From Gavia stellata (Eukaryota; Chordata; Aves; Gaviiformes; Gaviidae): DNA of 64,000 nucleotides. The position numbers and the translations under genes are program-made. Location: contig NC_082617.1 of NCBI RefSeq assembly GCF_030936135.1, forward strand, positions 6,430,475-6,494,474, in the 5' to 3' direction. Below the pieces are notes generated by a model. The model did no database searches. It saw only the letters and a program-made list of their open reading frames with translations, and was not told the DNA's origin. Each line of letters opens with the position of its first letter. The first letter of the stretch is position 1. This document shows, piece by piece, positions 55,365-63,755 of this stretch.

Positions 55365-57632
55365 ATGGTGAGTGGGGTCGGGTGCGCCCCCCGCCCCGGT
55401 ACGCCGTGAGGGCTGAGGGGGCCCGGCCCAGCGGCCCCTGGGCTCCTCCGGAGGCGGCGGCCTGCGGCGTGTCCCTGCTCGGCCCATTAACGTGGGGGGT
55501 CCGGGTGGGCTTGGACTGAATCATGGCCGGGGGCCAGCGCGGGGCCTGCTGGCTGCCTGTCCCGGCGGGGCAGGCTGGGCCCCGGCCGCCTCCTGGGGCC
55601 TTTCTGGGGCAGCACCGGTGACGGCGGGGTCGGTACTTGGGAGGACTGGGCCAGAGCTGCGGGGGTGTGAACTGGTGCGGCTGGCGGCCGGGCGGGAGCT
55701 CCGGGAGCGCTCCCAGCAGCAGGGCCGGGCCGTTCTCCCGGCTGCCCTCGCGGTGGGTTATTTCTGCTGCAGAGGCTCTCCCCTTCCCTTCTTGTTTCGG
55801 AGCCGCAGCAGTGCGTTTGCACACCCTGGGGCTGAATAAACAGCAGGTGGCCATTAGCCCTCCCGGTGCAGTCGCCGCAGCATGCAGATCCTGCTCTGAC
55901 TCTCTCTCCCTTTGCAGGCCACAGCAACAGACCAGGTGGTTGGATTCGGCTTGGTTGCCTTCAGCCTCGTTCTCTTTGTTTACTACACCCTGTGGATCAT
56001 CATACTGGTACGGGTCTCTGGCTGTTATGATCCCAGTAACTTCACACTCAGGTGTTCACACTAGGCCTTGTTTAGGTGCTGATGTGTCCATGTGCCTGCA
56101 GGACTCTGCCTTGCTGGCTTCCTGGTTAAAATTTCAGGGCAGAGCTTCCTCTGTTTGCTGGCACAGTCCTTGCCCCTTCTGGGTGCACCCACCTTTGCCT
56201 GGGTGAGACCAAGCTCTGATTGTGCCGCCTGCCCTGCTGCTCTCAGACAGGCTGACACAGCTGGTGTAAAATCTGAGGCTCACTCAAACTGTCAGCGAGA
56301 GCTGAATCATGGTCCCTCTGGAGGTGTTGTCACTGGTGTTCACATTTGCAGTCCTCCAGATTCCTGGTACTGGTGGGAAACATAAACAACTCTTGATAAA
56401 CGCGGAGCCTGATAGGGAGAAGAGTTTAGGGAATGCAGAGCTCTGGAAAAGTGATTGTGAGCCTGGTAGTTTGCCCACTTCTGGGGACACATCAGCTAGG
56501 GTCATTAGTGGTTTTCTTCCTGGAAAGGAACGTCTCCTCCTGAGCTTTCCAGGTACAAGAGGCCTGGTTTAGCCCTGGGCTGACGTCTGAACTCCTGGCA
56601 GCTTCCTCTCTGACCTCTGAGAGTTTTGAATTCCCCTCTTGTGTCTGCTTACTCTGCTGTCTGATGTGTGTTTATATGGTCCGTAGTCCCGGGAGCGCGC
56701 AGGTGTGCTCGCTGCTGTGTAGGAATCCTTACACTGCTCTCTAGTGTCCAAAGCCTTCCACTGATCTCCGCAGAGGGATCTTGATGGGATCGCCATGAAG
56801 CAGAGCTGGGATCAGCCTCTCCCTTCTGCAGGGCAGAGAGTCCGGGCATTCGCTGTGTTCAGTGCCAAGCGGGCGGGCAGCTGTGCCCGCCCTGAGACCC
56901 CGGGGCTGTGGGACCCCTGTGCTGGCCTCGTGTAGCTGCTCCTTGTCTGCTAAACGCTGAAGCGTTCGCCACCTGCGCACTGTCGCATCCCTGCAGCTGT
57001 GGGCAGAGCCACCTGTGGGTCTGGGCACCCTTTTTTTTTTTTTTTTTTTTTTTAGCAGTCTCCTCACACCTGATAGGTCCGTTTTGCTTTTGAAACCACA
57101 AGGCTGCAGGTGTCGGGGACTTGCCCGGGTGTTGTGCCCACCTGCTGATGCCTCTCTATGTCTCCTGCAGCCCTTCATCGACAGCGACCATGGGATCCAC
57201 CGCTACTTCTTGCCTAGGGAGTATGCAGTTATCATCCCTGTGGTGGCTGGGCTGCTGCTGCTGCTATTTATAGGTGAGTGTTATTTCTGTTGTTTTAATT
57301 AGAAGCTTCTAAATTAGGAAGAGAGAAGAGGGTTGCTGGGGGCGTAGCTAACATGTGACACTCGTGACACATTCTCTGTGGCTCCTGCGGCAGCTCAGCC
57401 TGCCACGGGTTCTCGGGGCATTTGTTTGTGTGTAACTTTGGCTGTTTGAGCCTCTGGAGAGTGGAATTGTTTCTCACTCACTCTGCTGAGGTTCCGTTTC
57501 TCACTACAATGTGTTTTACAAGTGCCCATAATTGGAAGTTTTCTGGCTGAATCTGTTCTCTCTCTCATGGTAGGTGTTTTTATAATGGTCGTGATGTGGA
57601 AGAGCAGGAAACCTGCCAAGAAATCGGACTGA
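55365..57632 (+). CDS. DPM2: DPM2, dolichol-phosphate mannosyltransferase regulatory subunit (four coding exons)
   Basis: Coding exons are 55365-55367 (the ATG alone), 55918-56007, 57171-57273 and 57574-57632, giving 84 aa, the same as human. DPM2 is the small ER-membrane subunit that stabilises DPM1 and DPM3 and helps binding of dolichol phosphate. The complex makes dolichol-P-mannose for N-glycans, O-mannosylation and GPI anchors; DPM2 is also known to associate with GPI-GlcNAc transferase. Two hydrophobic segments are visible: about residues 8-31 ([20 protein letters not shown] region) and about 50-75 ([20 protein letters not shown] region). They are joined by a human-like loop ([20 protein letters not shown]). 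The C-terminus AKKSD keeps the KKXX dilysine retrieval pattern (human ends KKAQ). Splicing immediately after the start ATG (CGCCATG then GTGAGT) makes the first exon easy to miss. Confidence 0.95.
56008..57170 (+). other. DPM2: DPM2 intron 2
   Basis: A phase-0 intron of 1163 bp (donor GTACGG, acceptor TCTCCTGCAG). It contains a 23-nt T run at 57031-57053. No nested gene was recognised. The other DPM2 introns are 55368-55917 (CpG-rich start) and 57274-57573. Confidence 0.85.
57031..57053 (+). repeat. Poly-T run of 23 followed by AGCAG
   Basis: A homopolymer of 23 T immediately before AGCAG in DPM2 intron 2. It resembles a very strong polypyrimidine tract with two AG dinucleotides, about 115 bp upstream of the true exon 3 acceptor. 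Confidence 0.85.
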
Positions 57633-58600
57633 AGGCCCAGCTGAGAGAGATGAGAAGGCGCCCACCCTGCGGTGTCATAGCCAGGAAAAGACTTTGCCTG
57701 CAGCACTGAGCAGCACCTCCTCCCGAGCGCTCAGCGCCAAGCTGGCTGCGCTCTCCCACATTCCTTCCTGTGGAGACAAAGCCTTCTGTGGTTTACAACT
57801 TACTGACCAAAGAGAAGCAGAACTGACCTCCGGGGCTCATCGAGAGAGGGACCAGAGCCCTGGGACCTGCTCCCCAGCTGGGGCTGCCTGTACCAGCTGT
57901 GCTTCAGCCCGTGCTGGCTGGAGGGGCTGTTGGGTAGAGCAGCTGTAACAGCCAGAGTGCGAGTTGAGCCCTGATCCCTGCCCACTGCTCGGCCTCTGGG
58001 TAATCCTTCAACCTTTACTCTTGCTGTGTCCAGTACTTAGTTCCTTCTGGTTTTTTTTTTTAATGTTTACATATGGTTTGTGGGGTTTTGTTTGTTTTTT
58101 TAATCAGATTCAAGATTGAGAGGAAAGAAATGAGACTGAGTTTGGAAGAGGGCAGGCTTGCATTCTCCATCTGCCTGCTGGAAGGACTAATCGTGGTGCT
58201 GGTGGGCTCTTACCTTTCTGAAGAGGGAGCCCCGTGAGGCCGGGCACACAGAGGGTGCAGGGACAGTGCCACTGCTGCCCTCTGCGTCCCCTTCTGTGGT
58301 CATCCAGCTGAGGGGGCAGCGAGGAGATGCCCTGGGTCACAAGGAAGCGTACGGCTCTGCCACTGACGGGTGCAGCTCCCACCACAGCTCCCAGCTGCTG
58401 GCGGGGGTCCTGTCCCTGGACAAGGCTCGTGTGCCAGCCGGGCTGGGGCTGAGAGGGCAGGCGTGGTGGCACCCCGTCCTTCCCCCCGTGCGGTTTCCTC
58501 TCCTGGCAGCGGTTGCTGCCCCGAGGTGTGGTGCCCTGGCAGCTCCCCCAGACTGCAGCGAGTGGGATCACCCTCAATAAAGGTCCACAATGTCTCCGTC
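57633..58600 (+). other. DPM2: DPM2 3' UTR
   Basis: From the TGA at 57630-57632 to just past the AATAAA at 58576-58581, about 0.95 kb. The first half is ordinary sequence; a T-rich patch lies near 58050-58100. Overlapping minus-strand open frames (for example 58110-58679) have no recognisable content. Confidence 0.6.
58576..58581 (+). terminator. DPM2: DPM2 polyadenylation signal (AATAAA)
   Basis: The only canonical AATAAA seen downstream of the DPM2 stop before the next gene. It is followed by CACAATGTCTCCGTCCCTGT, which includes a short TGT-containing element. Confidence 0.65.
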
Positions 58601-59825
58601 CCTGTCCTCTGCCCGCGCCGAGGGGGTGCCGCAGGCCTCCTGGGATGGTTTCCGCTGCGTGTCCCTGGCAGTGCCCCACGCCGTGCTGGGGAAGGTTCTG
58701 CGCTGGGCTCTCCGTGGGCCGTGCCCTGCCAGTGGGGCCAGGCAGGGAAGTGCCGGGGAGAACCTGATGGGGCTGGGCATACCCAGGCTTGTGCTGGCCC
58801 TGCCGTGCTGGGGGCAGTTTGACCCTGCCTGGGGTAGCTCCAGCAAAACAAGGGCAGATTTGGGGCGCTCTGATCCTTCTTGCATGTACTGTGAACTTCC
58901 CCAGCAGACAGCAGTGTGTCCCATTGTCTCCTGTCCTGCCCGGGGCTGATGCTGGTGGCTCGGGGGCATCCTGGGTGCTGCAGGTCTTGGGCTGAACCTG
59001 GCTGCGGTTTTACCCGCTGCCTGGCTGAAGCCAGTGGGTGGCCCGGAGGCGAGGCTCCGGCTGGTGGTTTGTTTCCAGCTCTTGCGGAGGCTGCCTGGCT
59101 GTGCAGGCCCGCGCACCCGCCCCACTTGCCTGTTGTTGCACCCTCCCTGAGGCCGCGTCCTCCATCCCCCCATTGTCCTTTGCCTGTGTTTTGCTGCTGC
59201 CGCTTCTCCCGGTGAGGAATCCCTTGCTCCCCAGTCCCTCGCCTGCTGGACACGGCTCAGCCCACCCCGTGAAGGTGGGTTTGGGCTGGGGCAGGGAGAG
59301 GCGGAAGGAGGAAAAAATCAGTCATGTCTCTGAGCAACTCTGGGTGTGCCACCCAGGCACTGCTTCCTGCGCGGGAGCCCGGCAGTGTCCCTGTTACCTC
59401 TTTGCTCACAGCAGAAGCCTGCGGGAGACAGGATTGGCACCAGTTTCAAGGTTACTTCTCGTGTTTTTTTGTCAACAGTGGGGGAAAACAAAGTCCAGTA
59501 CCCCTCCCTGGGCAGCAGGCAGCTTGCTCTATGGCTTGGCCCTGGCATGAGTGGCTGCGGGTGATGGGTGGCCCCGCGGGGGCCATGGGGTGAGGTCCGG
59601 AGGTACCGAGAGGCCTGCCTGTCCCGGCCCTGCTCCTGAGCCATTTTGGATCATTTTGGGTTCCCTGGGCTGTTCCCACCACCCTGAGCTCACCGGTGTC
59701 CGGCCTGGCTGGGAGCTAGTGGTGCATGGAGGTGAGGAAGGGGGTTTGGGACAGGGGGGTCGGCTGCGGGGACCCCCCCGGGCTGGAGGGAAGCCTGAGG
59801 GGGCAGAGCAGGGGGTGTAGAGAGT
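58601..59825. other. DPM2-ST6GALNAC4 intergenic, no gene recognised
   Basis: About 1.2 kb, GC-rich. In the human order, PIP5KL1 lies between DPM2 and ST6GALNAC4. No phosphatidylinositol-phosphate kinase-like segment could be recognised in any frame here or in the repeat that follows. Long open frames on both strands reflect the lack of AT-rich stops. Confidence 0.5.
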
Positions 59826-61090
59826 AATGGGCGCTGGGGTCGGTCCTGGGGCACGCAGGGTGGGTGCCAGGGTCTGTACTGGTACGGTTGGTCCCAGGAC
59901 ACATGGGGTGGGCGCCGGGGTCGGTACCGATACGGTTGGTCCCAGGACACAGGGGGTGGGTGCCGGGGTCGGTACCGGTCCGGTTGGTCCCAGGACACAG
60001 GGGGTGGGTGCCGGGGTCGGTACCGGTCCGGTTGGTCCCAGGACACAGGGGGTGGGTGCCGGGGTCGGTACCGGTACGGTTGGTCCCAGGACACAGGGGG
60101 TGGGTGCCGGGGTCGGTACCGGTCCGGTTGGTCCCAGGACACAGGGGGTGGGTGCCGGGGTCGGTACCGGTACGGTTGGTCCCAGGACACAGGGGGTGGG
60201 TGCCGGGGTCGGTACCGGTACGGTTGGTCCCAGGACACAGGGGGTGGGTGCCGGGGTCGGTACCAGTCCGGTTGGTCCCAGGACACAGGGGGTGGGCGCC
60301 GGGGTCGGTACCGGTACGGTTGGTCCCAGGACACAGGGGGTGGGTGCCGGGGTCGGTACCGGTACGGTTGGTCCCAGGACACAGGGGGTGGGTGCCGGGG
60401 TCGGTACCGGGGCACATGGGATGGGTGCTGGGCTTGGTGCAGAGACACAAGGGGTGGGTGCCTGGGTCGGTACCGGTACAGTTGGTCCCAGGACACATGG
60501 GGTGGGTGCCGGGGCCGGTACCGGTCCGGTTGGTCCCAGGACACAGGGGGTGGGTGCCGGGGTCGGTACCGGTACGGTTGGTCCCAGGACACAGGGGGTG
60601 GGTGCCGGGGTCGGTACCGGGGCACATGGGATGGGTGCTGGGCTTGGTGCAGAGACACAAGGGGTGGGTGCCTGGGTCGGTACCGGTACAGTTGGTCCCA
60701 GGACACATGGGGTGGGTGCCGGGGCCGGTACCGGTCCGGTTGGTCCCAGGACACAGGGGGTGGGTGCCGGGGTCGGTACCGGTACGGTTGGTCCCAGGAC
60801 ACAGGGGGTGGGTGCCGGGGTCGGTACCGGTACGGTTGGTCCCAGGACACATGGGGTGGGTGCCGGGGTCGGTACCGGGGCACATGGGATGGGTGCTGGG
60901 CTTGGTGCAGAGACACAAAGGGTGGGTGCCTGGGTCGGTACCGGTACAGTTGGTCCCAGGACACATGGGGTGGGTGCCGGGGCCGGTACCGGTCCGGTTG
61001 GTCCCAGGACACAGGGGGTGGGTGCCGGGGTCGGTACCGGTCCGGTTGGTCCCAGGACACAGGGGGTGGGTACCGGGGCGGGTCCCGGAG
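59826..61090 (+). repeat. 48-bp minisatellite with higher-order units upstream of ST6GALNAC4
   Basis: The basic 48-bp unit contains GGTTGGTCCCAGGACACA, GGGGGTGGGTGCCGGGGTCG and the palindrome CCGGTACCGG. I count 21 copies of the CCCAGGACACA anchor from 59893 to 61051, usually exactly 48 bp apart, with very few differences. A variant block beginning GGCACATGGGATGGGTGCTG (near 60411, 60621 and 60879) adds 66 bp per occurrence and recurs at 210 and 258 bp, giving a higher-order pattern. The first unit (near 59845) is degraded. All interval lengths are multiples of three and stops are rare, so frames of about 600-840 codons stay open on both strands. I treat these as repeat artefacts. The unit is G-rich on the plus strand, and the array ends about 150 bp before the ST6GALNAC4 start region. 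Confidence 0.95.
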
Positions 61091-61597
61091 CCACAGGCGC
61101 GGGCGGGCGGTACCGGGCTGCGGGCGCGTCCCCGGAGGAGTCGTGGCGGGCGGGGGGCGGTCCCGGTCCCGGCAGTGCCCGCTCCGCCCCGCCCCGCCCC
61201 GCCGCGGCCCCGCCAGCCCCAGCCCCGCGCCGGCCGGCCGGGATGCGGGACCCGGTGGCGGCGGCCCTGGGGGCCGGGGAGCGGCGCCGCCGCGGGGGCT
61301 CCCGGCGCGGTGAGTGGGACCGGTACCGGGGGTGCGGCCTCGGCCCCGACCCCTGCCCGGGGGGGGGGGGGGCTGCACCCGCGGGGCCCCCGCGGTGGGA
61401 CGGGGGCACGGGGGGGAGATGGGCACGGGGGGGGTCCGGGGGATCCGGGACATGGGGGGGGCGTGGGGAGGTCCCGGCACAAGGTGTTGGAGGGGGACCC
61501 TGGGTATTGGGGTACTGGGGACGGGGAGGTCCCCACCCTCGGGGGTCCCCTGCACCCTACTGTCCCGGTGCCACCGCTGAGCCCACTCTGCGTGCAG
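61091..61597 (+). promoter_or_regulatory. ST6GALNAC4: ST6GALNAC4 CpG-island promoter, noncoding first exon and 5' UTR intron
   Basis: Extremely GC-rich sequence holds tandem GC boxes (CCGCCCCGCCCCGCC region, about 61186-61202) and no TATA box. A likely noncoding first exon ends at 61309 (GGCGCG then GTGAGT). The next exon would start at 61598 after CTCTGCGTGCAG and carries the start codon at 61663. The 5' UTR intron (61310-61597) includes a 14-G run at 61359-61372. A remnant GGTACCGG at 61322-61329 matches the minisatellite core. Confidence 0.65.
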
Positions 61598-61623
61598 GGT
61601 GCGAGCCCCCACCCTCCAGGTGA
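61243..61623 (+). other. Predicted upstream ORF in the ST6GALNAC4 5' UTR (spliced)
   Basis: An ATG at 61243 (context CCGGGATGC) opens a frame through the inferred first exon (61243-61309). If joined to the exon beginning at 61598, it ends at TGA 61621-61623, giving 30 residues starting MRDPVAAALGAGERR. It is in the same frame as the main ATG at 61663 but separated by that stop. It depends on the inferred splice junction. Confidence 0.4.
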
Positions 61624-61662
61624 CCCCCGGACCCCGCCGGGCGACCCCCCAGCCCCCCGAGG

Positions 61663-63351
61663 ATGAGGACGCTGGTGAGTACCTGTTGGGATGGAGGGCG
61701 TGGGGCCCTGGCTGGCGGGGGGGGGGGGGGGTCGGGGGGACCCCACCAGCACCGGAGGGGCACCTCGCCCCGAAAGCGGTGCTCGGGGAGGGCGCAGCCC
61801 GGCAGCTGCACGGCCCCACAGGCAGCTGCGGAGCCCCGGCCCCCGTGAGCGCGGCCATACGATGCGTGGGCCATACGGCGCGCGGGCCATTGCTGCCTGC
61901 AGGAAGTGAGCGAGGCGCAGGCACCCAGCGCTCCCCGCTGCGGCTCCTCGCTGCACCCCGGCCAACGCACCCACGCCCGAACACCCTCTTCCCAGGGGCT
62001 GCTCGTGCCACATGGCACCGCAGGGCTGCCGGCATCTGACGCGGGGCTGGTGCACGTGGCCAGGCCCGGAGAAACCTCCCCGCTCTGCTTCCAGGTCCGG
62101 CTTTTCCTAACACTGGTGTGCATGGCGGCGGTTGCTGTGCTGTACATCCTGCTGTGCTCCCACGCCTGCCTGCGGCCCTGCTGCTGGGCCCCGGGGGAGC
62201 AGGGCAGCCCCATGGCACCCACCATCCTCAGCTTCCAGGGGTACAGCCGCGTTCCAGACGGGAAGGTGCGTGGGGACAGGGCAGCACTGGGGCTGGTGGG
62301 GCAGCTCAACCTGCCCGTGCCTCAGTTTCCCCTTCCTTAGGGAAGGGCGGATGGGGCTGCAGTGTGTCCAGCCGCTGCAGGAGGGAAGGGGGAGCTGATG
62401 GCTGATGGTGCATCTCCCCACAGCCGCTGGAGCGAGCACTGTGCCGCCGCTGTGCCGTCGTCTCCAGCTCGGGGCAGATGCTGGGCTCGCGCCTGGGAGA
62501 GGCCATCGACAGGCAGGAGTGTGTCCTGCGCATGAACCATGCCCCCACCGCCGGCTATGAGGAGGACGTGGGGGCACGGAGCACCATCCGGGTGGTGTCA
62601 CACACCAGCGTCCCGCTGCTGCTGAGGAATCAGCCCTACTTCTTCCAGCAGTCCCAGGAGACCCTCTACATCATCTGGGGGCCAGCGAAGAAGATGAACC
62701 GGGAGAAGGTGGGTTTGACCTACCGAGCGCTGCTGAAGGTGATGGAGACATACCCCCACCTGCAGATCTACACCCTGACCGAGGAGAAGATGATGTATTG
62801 CGACGACGTCTTCCAGAACGAGACGGGGAAGAACAGGTACCACTGGCGGCCAAGGAGCCCCCATCGGGTGCCCCCGACATAGTACTCGTCCCCCCCATCG
62901 GGCGCCCATAGCCCAGCTGGGACGGCAGCACCGTGCCACCCGCTCCAGCGCAGCCATGGTGCTTTGCAGGATGAAGTCCGGCTCCTTCCTGAGCACGGGC
63001 TGGTTCACCATGATCCTGGCCATGGAGCTGTGCGAGCAGATCTGCGTCTTCGGCATGGTCAGCGACAGCTACTGCAGGTGAATGGGGGGGTGGTGGGGCC
63101 GGGCGTGGGGTGGTCCGGTGTCCCGCCAAGTCCCACGCCCACCCCGTCCCTCTCCCACCAGGGAGAAGAACCACTCGAGTGTGCCCTACCACTACTTCGA
63201 GAAGGGCCAGCTGGATGAGTGCAGGATGTACCTGGTGCACGAGCGAGCCCACCGTGCCGGGCACCGCTTCATCACTGAGAAAGCCATCTTCTCCCGCTGG
63301 GCCAAGAGGAGGAACATCATCTTCAACCACCCGTCCTGGGCAGGCGGGTAA
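61663..63351 (+). CDS. ST6GALNAC4: ST6GALNAC4, alpha-2,6-sialyltransferase (five coding exons)
   Basis: Coding exons are 61663-61674, 62095-62265, 62424-62836, 62970-63077 and 63162-63351, giving 297 aa (human about 302). It is a type II Golgi enzyme that adds sialic acid in alpha-2,6 linkage to GalNAc of sialyl-T antigen (Neu5Ac-Gal-GalNAc) on O-glycans and related glycolipids. A short cytosolic tail is followed by a membrane anchor (about residues 5-25, LFLTLVCMAAVAVLYILLC). Sialylmotif L spans about 71-118 (CAVVSSSGQMLGSRLGEAID, then RMNHAPTAGYEEDVGARST). Sialylmotif S is about 206-228 (LSTGWFTMILAMELCEQICV), motif III is YHYFE (244-248) and VS is HRFITE (H269 to E274). Two sequons, N193-E-T and N238-H-S, are visible. 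ST6GALNAC6 fits worse (its human VIVSSSSHLLG and MPYHYYEPKG segments differ). The TAA stop overlaps a good donor-like GGGTAAGG. Confidence 0.95.
61717..61731 (+). repeat. Run of 15 G in ST6GALNAC4 intron
   Basis: A homopolymer G run in the 420-bp intron 61675-62094, just after the start-codon exon. A similar 14-G run lies at 61359-61372. Both are typical sequencing and assembly trouble spots. Confidence 0.85.
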
Positions 63352-63755
63352 GGATGCCAGCTGTGGGGTGAGGCGGTGGGGACCCTGGCAGTGGGGCGGC
63401 TCTGATCCTGCAATGATGTGTCTCGGCTCTCCTGGTGCCATAGTTGAAAGCCTTTTGCCAAGGCCCGGAGCGGGGAGTCTCCGCAGTGACAGTGACAGTT
63501 CCCCCAGCTGGTGGGTGTGCTGGGCCCCCCCCCTCCCAAGTCGGTGCACAGGGGGCATGAGCTGGACCCACGGAGCCCCATCGGCTACGAACATCTGCCT
63601 GGATGGACCCACGGTGCACAGGGGGCATGAGCTGGACCCATGGAGCCATATCGGCTACGAACATCTGCCTGGACGGACTCAGGGCAACCACGAATGTTTT
63701 CCGCCTGCTCTACCAGGATGAATATTTAATGCCGGATTAAACATTCATACCACTG
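63352..63755 (+). other. ST6GALNAC4: ST6GALNAC4 3' UTR with ATTAAA signal
   Basis: A short 3' UTR. The variant polyadenylation signal ATTAAA at 63736-63741 lies in the only AT-rich patch after the stop (AATATTTAATGCCGGATTAA). It contains the 70-bp duplication at 63543-63682. Confidence 0.5.
63543..63682 (+). repeat. 70-bp tandem duplication in the ST6GALNAC4 3' UTR
   Basis: Two 70-bp copies (63543-63612 and 63613-63682) begin GGTGCACAGGGGGCATGAGC and end with CGGCTACGAACATCTGCCTG plus a short tail. They differ at only a handful of positions, suggesting a recent duplication. Confidence 0.85.

Noticed and set aside
58300-59253. 317-residue minus-strand frame between DPM2 and ST6GALNAC4, considered as a PIP5KL1 remnant
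   Set aside because: No kinase-like segment in this or any overlapping frame. It overlaps the DPM2 polyadenylation region and looks like a GC-driven open frame.
59529-61409. 626-residue minus-strand frame of PTPAPTPCVLGP-type repeats, and the longer overlapping frames to 62218
   Set aside because: Several frames on both strands are equally open because the repeat unit is a multiple of three and lacks stops. There is no start context, splice signal or known family, and one frame runs across ST6GALNAC4 exon 3.
59827-61666. Two plus-strand frames of about 600 residues (GVGAGVGTGTVGPRTQ-like repeats) running to the ST6GALNAC4 region
   Set aside because: Repeat translation continues straight through the inferred donor at 61309 into intron. 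It is not in continuity with the sialyltransferase.
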